A DNA stretch of 64,000 nucleotides, from the NCBI RefSeq assembly GCF_900177715.1, contig NZ_FXWG01000003.1, positions 744,001 to 808,000 on the forward strand. Reading direction: 5' to 3'. The notes under the pieces are model-generated. The model did no database searches, was not told the DNA's origin, and worked only from the letters and a program-made list of their open reading frames with translations. This stretch comes from Altererythrobacter xiamenensis. GTDB taxonomy: Bacteria; Pseudomonadota; Alphaproteobacteria; Sphingomonadales; Sphingomonadaceae. Below are positions 34,416-44,578 of the stretch, one piece after another. Within the stretch, counting starts at the first letter, position 1, and each line of letters starts with the position of its first letter. Made by a program: the position numbers and the translations under genes.

Positions 34416-35381
34416 ATGGCTGAAGGGCAATCTGGCGCGCAGGAACCTTATGTGCGCGAGGACGTAAAAGCGTTCCTGGCGGTTCTTGAGGCTGCGGATG
34501 GACCGGCGATCGCCGACATGACGCTGGACGAAGCGCGGCAAAGCTACGTTGCGCTGCACCAGATGGCCGATGCCCCGGCCCGCGAACTGGCAGTGATCCG
34601 CGATCTCGCCTGCCCCGGCCCCGCCGGAGACATCCCCCTCAGGCTTTATGACACGCGCAAGGAGCGCGATCCCTCACCCGTGATCGTTTTCTACCACGGT
34701 GGCGGGTTCGTGATCGGGGACCTCGATACCCACCACAATCTGTGCACCGAAATCGCGCACCAGATGGACCTTCCGGTGGTCGCGGTCGATTACCGCCGTG
34801 CGCCCGAACACCCCTTCCCCGCCGCGATCGAGGATTGCGAAGCGGCGAGCCGCTGGATTGCAAGTTCACCCGAAGCGCTCGAACGGAAGGCCACGGGCAT
34901 TGTCACCATCGGTGACAGCGCAGGCGGCAACGCGACGATCGTGGTGACGCAAGCCCTGACTGAATCCGCCGCAGACGTTCCAGTGCTCCTGCAGGTTCCC
35001 ATTTTCCCCTTGGCCAGCGATGCCATGGGATCGAAAAGCCTGGACGAGTTTGCCGAAGGCTTCATCCTTACAAAGGCGGCGATCGAGTTCTTCGACGCGG
35101 CCTATGCGCCGGTACGCGATGACAAGCGCGCCATGCCGATCCTTGGCGAGCACGCGGGCACGCCGCCGACCGTGCTGGTCACGGCCAGCCTCGACCCGAT
35201 CCGCGATTCCGGGCGCGACTATGGCGCGGCGCTCAGTCAAGCTGGGGTCGATCACGTTTTCATCGAAGTCAAAGGCGGCACCCACAGCTTCACCAATTTG
35301 CGCCAGGGCATTCCGAGCTATCAGGCTGAACTCGAGCGCGTCTTCGCAGCGATGAAACTGATGCTGGAGCATTCGGAATGA
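34416..35381 (+). CDS. Alpha/beta hydrolase, hormone-sensitive lipase family
   Basis: This 321-residue esterase/lipase has the HSL oxyanion motif VFYHGGGFVIGDLD, the nucleophile in TIGDSAGGNA, the acid in ASLDPIRDSG and the histidine in GGTHSF. It has no signal peptide, so it is expected to be cytoplasmic. An ATG at 34416 with GAGAGGAA seven bases upstream is preferred to the TTG at 34401. It overlaps rppH by four bases (ATGA). Confidence 0.93.
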   Translation: MAEGQSGAQEPYVREDVKAFLAVLEAADGPAIADMTLDEARQSYVALHQMADAPARELAVIRDLACPGPAGDIPLRLYDTRKERDPSPVIVFYHGGGFVIGDLDTHHNLCTEIAHQMDLPVVAVDYRRAPEHPFPAAIEDCEAASRWIASSPEALERKATGIVTIGDSAGGNATIVVTQALTESAADVPVLLQVPIFPLASDAMGSKSLDEFAEGFILTKAAIEFFDAAYAPVRDDKRAMPILGEHAGTPPTVLVTASLDPIRDSGRDYGAALSQAGVDHVFIEVKGGTHSFTNLRQGIPSYQAELERVFAAMKLMLEHSE

Positions 35382-35851
35382 GCGAGCTTGCTTACCGGCC
35401 CTGCGCCGGGTTCATGCTGGCCAACCGGCAGGGCGAAGTCTTCGTCGGCCAGCGGATCGATTCCAAGAACCTTGGCGCCTGGCAAATGCCGCAGGGCGGT
35501 GTCGACCCCGGCGAACATCTCGAGGAAGCGGCTCTGCGCGAACTGCATGAGGAAACCGGCGTAGGCTCTCACCTCGTCGATATCATCGGACGCATGCCCT
35601 ATCCCGTCCGCTACGACTTGCCGCCCGAGCTCATTGGAAAGCTATGGGGCGGGAAATATCGCGGACAGGAACAGAACTGGTTTCTCGGCCGGTTCAAGGG
35701 CGAGGATTCGGACATCGACCTCAATGCCCATGAGCCGCCAGAGTTCTGCGAATGGCAATGGGTCAAGCCGAACGAATTGCCCGACTTGATCGTGCCGTTC
35801 AAACGCGACGTCTATCGAGCGGTGGTGAAGGAATTCATCGCGATGATCTGA
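35378..35851 (+). CDS. rppH: RNA pyrophosphohydrolase (Nudix)
   Basis: This 157-residue Nudix hydrolase removes pyrophosphate from mRNA 5' ends and starts 5'-end-dependent decay. The Nudix box reads GGVDPGEHLEEAALRELHEE followed by TG. The YRPCAG-like start (AYRPCAGFMLANRQGEVFVG) and W-Q-M-P-Q-G-G are RppH hallmarks. It is translationally coupled to the hydrolase upstream and ends 14 bases from a convergent gene. Confidence 0.95.
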   Translation: MSELAYRPCAGFMLANRQGEVFVGQRIDSKNLGAWQMPQGGVDPGEHLEEAALRELHEETGVGSHLVDIIGRMPYPVRYDLPPELIGKLWGGKYRGQEQNWFLGRFKGEDSDIDLNAHEPPEFCEWQWVKPNELPDLIVPFKRDVYRAVVKEFIAMI

Positions 35852-35865
35852 TCGCGACCCTTGGC

Positions 35866-36360
35866 TTACTGCGCCATCTCTTCCTGCCCGTTGGTCTCCG
35901 CCGCCATGCGCGGTGTGTTCGCGGTCGAAATGGTCGAAGCAAGACGGCTGGTTTCGGGGCAGGAAGATCCGCACATGCTTTCCAGCTTGGCGAGGTTCCG
36001 CTTCGCCTTTTCCAGTGCGCCCTTCTCGACCAGCGCAGCACCCTCACCCGAAATGGCGGCAAGATTGCCCGGGTCACGGTCAAGCAGCTCGCGGTAATAC
36101 CGAATTGCCTTGCCCTGCAGTCCGTCACGGCGGGCCGCTTCGGCGAGATCGAGGAATAGCGGCGAATAGCCGGGATCGACCGCCAGGGCGGCCTCATACG
36201 CATCGATTGCAGCCTGCGTTTCCCCCGCAGACAGCGCAGCGCGCCCTTCTGCAATCAGCATTGCCGCACGCGCGCTCGGCTTCGGCGCATCGGCCAGACC
36301 GACACTCGACGTGACGGCGAGAGCGAGCGAAAGGGCGGCGGCGGCGGGCGCAAAACGCAT
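35866..36360 (-). CDS. Exported tetratricopeptide-repeat protein
   Basis: This 164-residue protein has a signal peptide (FAPAAAALSLALAVTSSVGLADA) and about three TPR-like helical pairs: GRAALSAGETQAAIDAYEAA, LDLAEAARRDGLQGKAIRYY and GEGAALVEKGALEKAKRNLA. A short C-terminal tail with two cysteines (CGSSC) follows. TPR proteins of this size act as scaffolds in the periplasm; no partner is visible. The ATG at 36360 is chosen because only it gives a signal peptide. It sits 59 bases downstream of the RsmB-like gene. Confidence 0.82.
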   Translation of the reverse strand: MRFAPAAAALSLALAVTSSVGLADAPKPSARAAMLIAEGRAALSAGETQAAIDAYEAALAVDPGYSPLFLDLAEAARRDGLQGKAIRYYRELLDRDPGNLAAISGEGAALVEKGALEKAKRNLAKLESMCGSSCPETSRLASTISTANTPRMAAETNGQEEMAQ

Positions 36361-36419
36361 GAACAACTCCTTCGGGGCAGCCATTCGGTTGGATGAAGGC
36401 CTTTCCATAACGCTTAAGC

Positions 36420-37601
36420 CTAACAGGCTGAATGGAGCATTGCGACAAAAAACCCGTCCGTGCCATCGTGGAACGGTGTCAGGCGTGTTCCCTTGCCATA
36501 TTGCCGGCCTAACGGAAGCGCAGGCGCTTCGGCGCTCCATCCGGCATGCCGAGCAAGGAATGCATCGATCCTCGCCGCGCCTTCCTCGTCGAGCAGGGAG
36601 CAGGTCACGAAGCCGATCCGGCCGCCCGGCTTGACCAGTTGCGCCGCGATATCGAGCAGGTTGTCCTGCGTTTGCGCAAATTTCGCGAGCCGTTCGGGCG
36701 TCAGCCGCCACTTGGCCTCGGGCTTGCGCCGCCAGGTGCCGGTGCCAGAACACGGCGCATCGACAAGAACGAGATCGGCGGCGCCCGCGACATCAGACAG
36801 CGCCTCGAGCTCCTTACCTGGATCGAGCAGCAACGGTTCGATCACCGCTGCACCTGCTCGCTCGGCGCGCGGCGGCAAATTACCCAAGCGGCGCTTGTCG
36901 ACATCGCTGGCAATGATCCGGCCTCGATTGTCCATTGCCGCTGCGAGTGCGAGCGACTTCCCGCCAGCCCCCGCGCACAAATCGATGACCGTTTCGCCGG
37001 GAGACGCGCCGAGCGCCTGACAGACCAGCTGGCTACCGTGGTCCTGCACCTCGATCAGCCCATCGCGCCAGGCGGGCCATTGCTCGACCTGCGTACCGCC
37101 GTCGAACCGCAGCGCTTGCGGCGCGGCAAGCGTTTCCCCGGCTTCAGGCAGATCAACAGTCGATCGATCGGATTTGAGCGCGTTCACGCGCACATCCAGC
37201 GGAGCACGACCCATCAACGCGGCAAGCTCATCTCCTGCAATGCTTGCTGCAACCAATCGCTCGACCAGCCAATCCGGAGCGACGCCGGGCTTTGCCGCTT
37301 GTTCGCTCTTACCGATCGGCGCGGGCGCGTGGGTCGAACCATCGAACAATGCGGGCAAGCTGGCGTCCTGCTCGGCGAAAGCAAGCATCGCTGCCCGGCC
37401 GCACTGGGGCATCTCACCACAAATGCGGATCGCGGAATAGACCAGTTCGCGCACCGCGCGCCGGTCTTTCGATCCGGCATAGCGGCGCTGCTTGAAATAG
37501 TCCGCGATGATCCTGTCGGCAGGCGCACCTTCGCGCTTCGCCGCCTCGATTACCTCGTCGAGGATCTCGATCGCAGCCTGGACCCGCGCGGCGGGCGTCA
37601 T
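36420..37601 (-). CDS. RsmB-like RNA (cytosine-5-)-methyltransferase
   Basis: This 393-residue SAM-dependent methyltransferase of the NOL1/NOP2/Sun family has motif I VIDLCAGAGGKSLALA (about 205-220). The two catalytic cysteines are Cys284 (VDAPCSGTGTWRRKP) and Cys334 (FVTCSLLDEEG). The N-terminal part has an NusB-like helical region (AGSKDRRAVRELVYSAIR) as in RsmB, which methylates 16S rRNA C967. The target cannot be confirmed from sequence. It follows guaB by 18 bases and probably shares its transcript. Confidence 0.92.
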   Translation of the reverse strand: MTPAARVQAAIEILDEVIEAAKREGAPADRIIADYFKQRRYAGSKDRRAVRELVYSAIRICGEMPQCGRAAMLAFAEQDASLPALFDGSTHAPAPIGKSEQAAKPGVAPDWLVERLVAASIAGDELAALMGRAPLDVRVNALKSDRSTVDLPEAGETLAAPQALRFDGGTQVEQWPAWRDGLIEVQDHGSQLVCQALGASPGETVIDLCAGAGGKSLALAAAMDNRGRIIASDVDKRRLGNLPPRAERAGAAVIEPLLLDPGKELEALSDVAGAADLVLVDAPCSGTGTWRRKPEAKWRLTPERLAKFAQTQDNLLDIAAQLVKPGGRIGFVTCSLLDEEGAARIDAFLARHAGWSAEAPALPLGRQYGKGTRLTPFHDGTDGFFVAMLHSAC

Positions 37602-37619
37602 TGCCTTGCGCTCCCGATA

Positions 37620-39086
<1,467 letters not shown>

Positions 39087-39171
39087 CTAATCGCGTAAAT
39101 TCTTATCTGGGGAGATTCGTGGCGGCCCATGTAACCGCACATCGTGACAATCGCCAGAGGCTAAACGCGGC

Positions 39172-40653
39172 TTATTCCCCGACGGCGGGATAACGGGCGG
39201 TATCGGCAATCCGCTTCACGAGTTCCTCGTGCAGCAGCAGGTCCTCGATCGCACCGCCCAGCTCGACCATTTCCGCTTCATCACCCGCCTGGTGGTAGCG
39301 CGCGGCGAGATACGCGTTGAGCGTCTCCTCATTACCGAACGCGCTCGAAATCACCACGCTGGGAACATCGCGCTGGAGCAGCGCCCAGCCATCCTGCCTC
39401 TGCAGGAATTGCTCGGCGAGGATAGGGCTGCCGAAACCGCGCCCGCTCTCGTTCACGACCTCGCGGACAATGGTGTCGAGCGCGGTCCTGCCCTCCCCCA
39501 CGAAGCCGACTGCGGTGCCGCGCGGAGCAATCGCCACTGTGTCGAAATTGAAGGCTGCGACGATATCCTCAAGCGGGACCGGCGGATTTTCGGCGAAAGC
39601 CTGCGCGCCCAGCAGTCCCCATTCTTCTGCGGTGGTCGCAAGAACATAGATATCGCGGTCATATGGACCCTGCGCGGCAAGGCGCTTGCCGAGTTCGAGC
39701 ATGACGGCGAGACCGCTCGCATTATCCGCTGCGCCGTTGCACAGCCGGTCTTCGTCACCCTCGACACCGCAATTGCCGAAATGGTCCCAATGCGCGAGCA
39801 GCAGCACGGCGCCCGACTCCGGATCGGTGCCGGGCAACATGCCGATGAGGTTGGAGGATGGCACTTCGCGGCGCCGCGAGGCGGCTTCGATCACGGCCTT
39901 GGGTTGGAGCGCGACGGGAGTGAAACCGTCCTCGGATGCCTTTGTCTCGAGCTCTGACCATCGCTCCTGCCCCAAAGCCTTGGACATCGCGGCTGCGGTG
40001 GTGAAGACGCTCAATTCGTCCACGTCGAACCCGTCGAGCTGAAACCGCTCGGTGCTGCGCGCAATGCGCAGAGCCTCGACGTCTTCCTCGTCATTGACAA
40101 CCGTTATGACGGCGCCGGCGCCCTTTGTGAAAAAATCGTCACGACGCGAAGCACTTTGGCCGGGATCCGCCAACAAGACGATGACCTTGCCGCGTACCTC
40201 GGCCTCCGAAACCTCGTCACCGAGCCGCCCGACGAAGAGCATGTCCGATCCGTTGACGAGGCTACGCTGCCAATTGGTCAAGACAAGCGTGTCTTCGGTA
40301 TCGAGCACAACCTCGCGCCTACCGAAACGCAACCGCGCCGAGCCGTCTTCAGGTAGAGTGCTGATCAGCGGCACAGGTGCGCGCCAGGGATTGCCCGGAT
40401 CATTGGTGCCCGAAACGAAACCTGCCGCTTCGAGCTCGCGCTGGAGATAGTCGAGCGTGAGCGCCTCACCCTCGGTTCCCGGGCGGCGTCCGAGATACTC
40501 GTCGCTGGCGAGCGTGGTGATATGGCCTGCAATTGCGGTTTCGAGCGCGGCAAACTCCGACTTGGGCACCTGCCCCGTCGGCACAGTGGCGCAAGCACTG
40601 GCGAGGAAGGCCAGTGCTGCGAGTATCAAGGATGAGCAAATGCCCTTGCGCAT
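39172..40653 (-). CDS. M28-family zinc peptidase, lipoprotein
   Basis: This 493-residue aminopeptidase-like protein has a lipoprotein signal peptide ending FLASAC (weak lipobox). A PA-type insert sits at about residues 130-250. The zinc ligands of the M28 domain are visible in order as HWDHFG, AADNASG, TAEEWG, NFDTVA and YHQAGDE. It should act in the periplasm on peptides. The ATG at 40653 overlaps the SDR stop by one base (TGATG); the longer open frame upstream is not coding. Confidence 0.92.
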   Translation of the reverse strand: MRKGICSSLILAALAFLASACATVPTGQVPKSEFAALETAIAGHITTLASDEYLGRRPGTEGEALTLDYLQRELEAAGFVSGTNDPGNPWRAPVPLISTLPEDGSARLRFGRREVVLDTEDTLVLTNWQRSLVNGSDMLFVGRLGDEVSEAEVRGKVIVLLADPGQSASRRDDFFTKGAGAVITVVNDEEDVEALRIARSTERFQLDGFDVDELSVFTTAAAMSKALGQERWSELETKASEDGFTPVALQPKAVIEAASRRREVPSSNLIGMLPGTDPESGAVLLLAHWDHFGNCGVEGDEDRLCNGAADNASGLAVMLELGKRLAAQGPYDRDIYVLATTAEEWGLLGAQAFAENPPVPLEDIVAAFNFDTVAIAPRGTAVGFVGEGRTALDTIVREVVNESGRGFGSPILAEQFLQRQDGWALLQRDVPSVVISSAFGNEETLNAYLAARYHQAGDEAEMVELGGAIEDLLLHEELVKRIADTARYPAVGE

Positions 40654-41408
40654 CAATGCGTCGTCCAGCCCCCGTCGATGCTCCAGTTCGCACCCGTCAC
40701 ATTGCCCGCTTCCTCGCGGCACAGGAACACGGCGAGCGCTCCGATTTCGGCGGGCTGCACGAACTTCTTGCTCGGCGTGGTGGCGAGCAGCACATCGTTG
40801 ATTACCTCGTCGCGCGTCATGCCGCGCGCCTTCATCGTATCGGGGATCTGCCCCTCGATCAGCGGAGTCCAGACATAGCCGGGGCTGATGCAATTGGCGG
40901 TAATACCCGCCTGCGCCACTTCAAGCGCAACCGTCTTGGTAAAACCGACGATGCCGTGCTTGGAGGCATTGTAGGCGCTCTTGAATGGCGAGGCGACCTT
41001 CGAGTGGGCGCTGGCGGTATTGATGATCCGCCCCCACCCCTTCTCCTTCATAGCGGGCAGGGCGAGCCGAGTAGTGTGGAAGGCCGCGGTCAGGTTGAGC
41101 CCGATGATCGCGTCCCATTTCTCGACCGGAAACTCATCGACCGGCGAGACATGCTGCATCCCGGCATTGTTGACGAGAATGTCGAACGGCCCGTGCTCTG
41201 CCATCATCGTCTCGATCTCGCCCACGTCGAGCAAATTGGCCGCCGAATGCTGTGCCGACATCTCTTCGCAAAGCTTGGCGATCTCGGTCTCGTCTCCGAA
41301 CCCGTTGAGTACGACATCCGCCCCCTCGGCATGAAGCGCACGCGCAACCGCGAGGCCGATGCCCGAAGTAGAACCGGTCACAAGCGCACGCTTACCTTTG
41401 AGGAACAT
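40653..41408 (-). CDS. bdhA: 3-hydroxybutyrate dehydrogenase-like SDR
   Basis: This 251-residue SDR has VTGSTSGIGLAVARAL as its cofactor motif, a catalytic Ser in NTASAHSK and YNASK as the Tyr-Lys pair. The sequence GMQHVSPVDEFPVEKWDAII and the LNLTAAFHTTR that follows match D-beta-hydroxybutyrate dehydrogenases, which interconvert 3-hydroxybutyrate and acetoacetate in polyhydroxybutyrate turnover. No other PHB genes are nearby. It overlaps the M28 peptidase gene by one base. Confidence 0.87.
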   Translation of the reverse strand: MFLKGKRALVTGSTSGIGLAVARALHAEGADVVLNGFGDETEIAKLCEEMSAQHSAANLLDVGEIETMMAEHGPFDILVNNAGMQHVSPVDEFPVEKWDAIIGLNLTAAFHTTRLALPAMKEKGWGRIINTASAHSKVASPFKSAYNASKHGIVGFTKTVALEVAQAGITANCISPGYVWTPLIEGQIPDTMKARGMTRDEVINDVLLATTPSKKFVQPAEIGALAVFLCREEAGNVTGANWSIDGGWTTH

Positions 41409-41518
41409 TCGAAACTCCAGCCTGTTTTATTGAAAGTCCGCAGGAAAGCCTTTGCCTTCGCATTCGCTGCTGTCCAGAGTTAAAGCGTAACACGCCCAAT
41501 TTCGAGGGGGGACCCGAA

Positions 41519-42379
41519 GTGCGATTGAATCCATTCAATACCGACAAGATCCGTGTGCGTTCCGGCGGCGGCGGAGGCGGAATGCGCCGCGCGGGAGGTG
41601 TCGGTTGCGGAACCCTCGTCATTGCGCTGATCGGCGCGGTCGTCTTCGGGCTCGATCCGATGCAGACCATCGGCGTGGTCGAAGGCGTTCAGCAGAGCGC
41701 GCCGAGCCAACCTAGAGCCGATGTCAGCGAGCAGGAACTGTGCACGAGCGGCCCCTACGCGACCGAAGCCTGCAACGCGCTCACTTCTCTCAACGAGACG
41801 TGGGCGCCCGAATTCCAGCGCGCCGGTATCGAATTTCAGGATCCGCTACTGACTTTCTACAGCGGCGGTGTGACGACCGAGGGGTGTGGCAGCGCTAGTT
41901 CGGCGGCCGGACCATTCTACTGTCCTGCGGACAGCGGAATCTACATCGACACCAATTTCTATGACGTGATGGCCCGCCAGCTGGGCGCCAGCGGCGATTT
42001 CGCGCGCTATTACGTGATGGCGCATGAATACGGCCACCATATCCAGAACCTGACCGGGCTCGCCGCGCAGGTGCGCAGCGTCCAGCAGCAGAACCCGCGT
42101 CAGGCCAACCAGCTGCAAGTGCGGATGGAACTGCAGGCCGATTGCTATGCCGGCGTTTGGGCGGGCAAGAACCGCAATCTGATCGAACCGGGCGACATGC
42201 AGGAAGGGCTGCGCGCCGCCAGCGCGATCGGAGACGATACACTGCAACGCAACTCGACCGGACGCGTAAATCCGGAAAGCTTCACCCATGGAACAAGTGC
42301 CCAACGCGTCGAAGCGCTGCGATTGGGCCTGGAGAGTGCAGATGACACGCAGTGTGACCGCTATTTCGACTTCAACTAA
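41519..42379 (+). CDS. YpfJ-family neutral zinc metallopeptidase
   Basis: This 286-residue protein starts MRLNPFNTDKIRVRSG as in YpfJ proteins, then a Gly-rich stretch and one membrane helix (about residues 30-45). The zinc motif is HEYGHH (169-174), and the third ligand is likely the Glu in MELQADCYAG. Several paired cysteines (CTSG, EACN, EGCG, YCPAD) suggest disulfides outside the cytoplasm. The start is GTG (41519) behind a GAGGGGGG ribosome binding site. The substrate is unknown for the family. It overlaps the following gene by 38 bases. Confidence 0.9.
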   Translation: MRLNPFNTDKIRVRSGGGGGGMRRAGGVGCGTLVIALIGAVVFGLDPMQTIGVVEGVQQSAPSQPRADVSEQELCTSGPYATEACNALTSLNETWAPEFQRAGIEFQDPLLTFYSGGVTTEGCGSASSAAGPFYCPADSGIYIDTNFYDVMARQLGASGDFARYYVMAHEYGHHIQNLTGLAAQVRSVQQQNPRQANQLQVRMELQADCYAGVWAGKNRNLIEPGDMQEGLRAASAIGDDTLQRNSTGRVNPESFTHGTSAQRVEALRLGLESADDTQCDRYFDFN

Positions 42380-42956
42380 GTCGGTCCTCGCCGCGGCCCT
42401 GCTGCTGATCTCGGGCGCGGCTGCGGCACAGGATGACGATGAGAACGTCCGCGACCGCGAGCCCGACATGGGCGATGTCGCGACCACGCCGATTTCGGAT
42501 CTCAACATCGCCAAGGACGATATTCCCGAAGTGCTGCTGACCGCCGCGAGGGGGCCCTATGCTCCCGCGAATGCGCCAGGCTGCGATGGCATCGAAAAGG
42601 CAATAGCCGATCTCGATCGCGTGCTCGGCCCCGATTACGATCTGGAAGACCATGAAGGCGACCGGTTGAGCGAAGGGCGCATCGCCCAGAGCATCGTAGG
42701 GTCCTTCATCCCCTTCCGCAGCATAATCCGCGAAGTTTCGGGAGCCGCCGATCATCAGCGCGATTTCCAGGCCGCAATCATGGCCGGGATGGTGCGCCGT
42801 GCCTTCCTGAAGGGGCTCGGCCAGGCCAGCGGTTGCCCCTACCCCGCCCGCCCTGCCTTCACCCGCATCGCAATCGATGAGGAGACCGTGATCGAGCTGG
42901 AAGAGCCGGAAGACGACAAGGCCGGAAAGCAAGAGCCCGAAGCGACCAAAGGTTAG
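42342..42956 (+). CDS. Exported protein of unknown function
   Basis: This 204-residue protein has a signal peptide (KSVLAAALLLISGAAAAQ) followed by an acidic segment and a mostly helical domain (CDGIEKAIADLDRVLGPDYD, FIPFRSIIREVSGAADHQRD, AAIMAGMVRRAFLKGLGQAS). An acidic tail ends the protein. No known motif is visible. The ATG at 42342 lies inside the end of the metallopeptidase gene (38-base overlap), so the two are probably co-translated; an ATG at 42288 without signal character is less likely. It converges with creD. Confidence 0.8.
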   Translation: MTRSVTAISTSTKSVLAAALLLISGAAAAQDDDENVRDREPDMGDVATTPISDLNIAKDDIPEVLLTAARGPYAPANAPGCDGIEKAIADLDRVLGPDYDLEDHEGDRLSEGRIAQSIVGSFIPFRSIIREVSGAADHQRDFQAAIMAGMVRRAFLKGLGQASGCPYPARPAFTRIAIDEETVIELEEPEDDKAGKQEPEATKG

Positions 42957-42997
42957 TCGCCCCGGGCTCTCCCAAGCCGGTCAATTCGAGCGGAGGC

Positions 42998-44416
42998 TCA
43001 GCTTGCGGCGTAGCCTTCCGCCTCGGCCTCCTCGCGCCGGTTGACGCTAGACCAGTCGATCTTGCGCGTCGCGTACATCACGGCTGCCAGCGCAACGAAA
43101 AGCAGGATCGATCCGATCACCAGGGACCAAGCCTCGAGGTTGAGCAGGACGTAGAGCAATGCATATAGTCCGACCAGCAATCCGCCGATCACCTGCGCAC
43201 GCTTCCAGCTGCCCAGCACGGCAGCACTGTAGCTCGTCAGCAGCCCGATGATCGCGGCGCTGGCGACTAGATAGGCCAGCACGAAGCCGATCATCTCGGC
43301 AAAGGCAAGCAGCATCACGAAGAACAGCACCAGACCCGCGCCGGTCAGCAGGTATTCCGCCGCCGCGACCCTTGCCCCGCCTACCACGTCAAACATCAGG
43401 AAGGCGAGAAAGGTGAAGCCGATGAAGAGGAAGCCGTATTTTACCGCGCGATCGACCCGGCTGTAGAGATCGACCGGATCGACCAGACGGATGGTCGCCG
43501 CCATGCTTTGCGGCGCTGCACCGCGCTCAGCAACTGCCTCAGGGTAAATCATCGGCGCTCCGTCCTCCTCGATGAAGGGCGCGCGTGGATCTTCTTCCAT
43601 GACCATGGCCTGCCCCAATGCGAGGTTGGAGATCGACCATTTCGCCTCGAAACCGTCGCCCCCGATCGTGCGGTCATCGTCACCGGGCAGGAAGCTTCCG
43701 GCAAAGCTGGGGTGCGGCCAGCTCGAACTTGCGGTCCATTGCGTATCCTTGCCGCGCGGGACGAGGCTGAACGAGCGGCTGCCACGAAGGGTGTAGGACC
43801 ATTGTACGGCAACAGGCTCAGCCGCCGACCAATCGTAGAATGCGTGGACGCCGGCACCGCCACTCGCAGCGACGCCATTGCCGGGTTTCAATGCCAGCGC
43901 CTCTCCGCCAACCGCCAGCCTGGCGTCGGTCTGCAGGCCGCGCGGGTCCGACATGCCGAGGCGGATTTCCGCTTCGTCGAGCAACAGTTGATCGCGTTCG
44001 ACACCGAAGCGCGCCAGATCGTCGGGCAGGCTGAACTCGGCAGAACCCGTGAGCCCGACCGAATAGATCACCGACTTGTAGATCGCGCGTTCCTTCACGT
44101 CGGGATCGATCTTCGTATCGACCTGCTGGCGTTCGGGAGAAAGATAGAGCTCGTCGCGCACCCTGACTGTACGCGTCACCGTGCGACCGTCGACGACCTC
44201 ACTCGTCACGCGCTCGTCATTATAAGGGATAACGAGCACGGGACCGGAGACGACTTGCGGCCCGGCCCAGCCTGCAGCAATCGAGTCCTGCGCCACTCTG
44301 GCCTGGTGCTGGCGATCACTGACGAGACCGTAGACCATCAGCAGCGGTATAATGAGGGCCGCGCCGACCAGCGCGGCAAACAGCAATTTCATTCCGGGGG
44401 AACGTTCGCGCGCCAT
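42998..44416 (-). CDS. creD: Inner membrane protein CreD
   Basis: This 472-residue protein of the CreD/CET family has an N-terminal membrane helix (LLFAALVGAALIIPLLMVYG), a long periplasmic beta-rich region with family phrases (QVVSGPVLVIPY, LTGSAEFSLPDDLARFG, GSRSFSLVPRGKDTQW), and about five C-terminal membrane helices. CreD is an envelope-integrity protein tied in several genera to beta-lactam stress. A terminator between blaR1 and creD means that it has its own promoter. No creBC two-component genes are nearby. Confidence 0.93.
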   Translation of the reverse strand: MARERSPGMKLLFAALVGAALIIPLLMVYGLVSDRQHQARVAQDSIAAGWAGPQVVSGPVLVIPYNDERVTSEVVDGRTVTRTVRVRDELYLSPERQQVDTKIDPDVKERAIYKSVIYSVGLTGSAEFSLPDDLARFGVERDQLLLDEAEIRLGMSDPRGLQTDARLAVGGEALALKPGNGVAASGGAGVHAFYDWSAAEPVAVQWSYTLRGSRSFSLVPRGKDTQWTASSSWPHPSFAGSFLPGDDDRTIGGDGFEAKWSISNLALGQAMVMEEDPRAPFIEEDGAPMIYPEAVAERGAAPQSMAATIRLVDPVDLYSRVDRAVKYGFLFIGFTFLAFLMFDVVGGARVAAAEYLLTGAGLVLFFVMLLAFAEMIGFVLAYLVASAAIIGLLTSYSAAVLGSWKRAQVIGGLLVGLYALLYVLLNLEAWSLVIGSILLFVALAAVMYATRKIDWSSVNRREEAEAEGYAAS

Positions 44417-44505
44417 GTCATCCTCCTATCGGCTGCGATGAAGCGTTGCCTATGGGCGACGAAATGAATTGCCTATGAACCTGCCGCTTGCTTGCTTCTC
44501 GCGAG

Positions 44506-44537
44506 AAAAAGGGCGCGGACCTCAACGATCCGCGCCC
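44506..44537 (-). terminator. Intrinsic terminator after blaR1-like gene
   Basis: On the minus strand GGGCGCGGA (44537-44529) and TCCGCGCCC (44519-44511) form a perfect 9-base stem, followed directly by TTTTT. This is the best terminator in the window and separates the blaI-blaR1 unit from creD. Confidence 0.85.
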
Positions 44538-44578
44538 CTTAGGTTCCCGTTTGCTGCAGGGGAACTGCTTGTCCGGGC

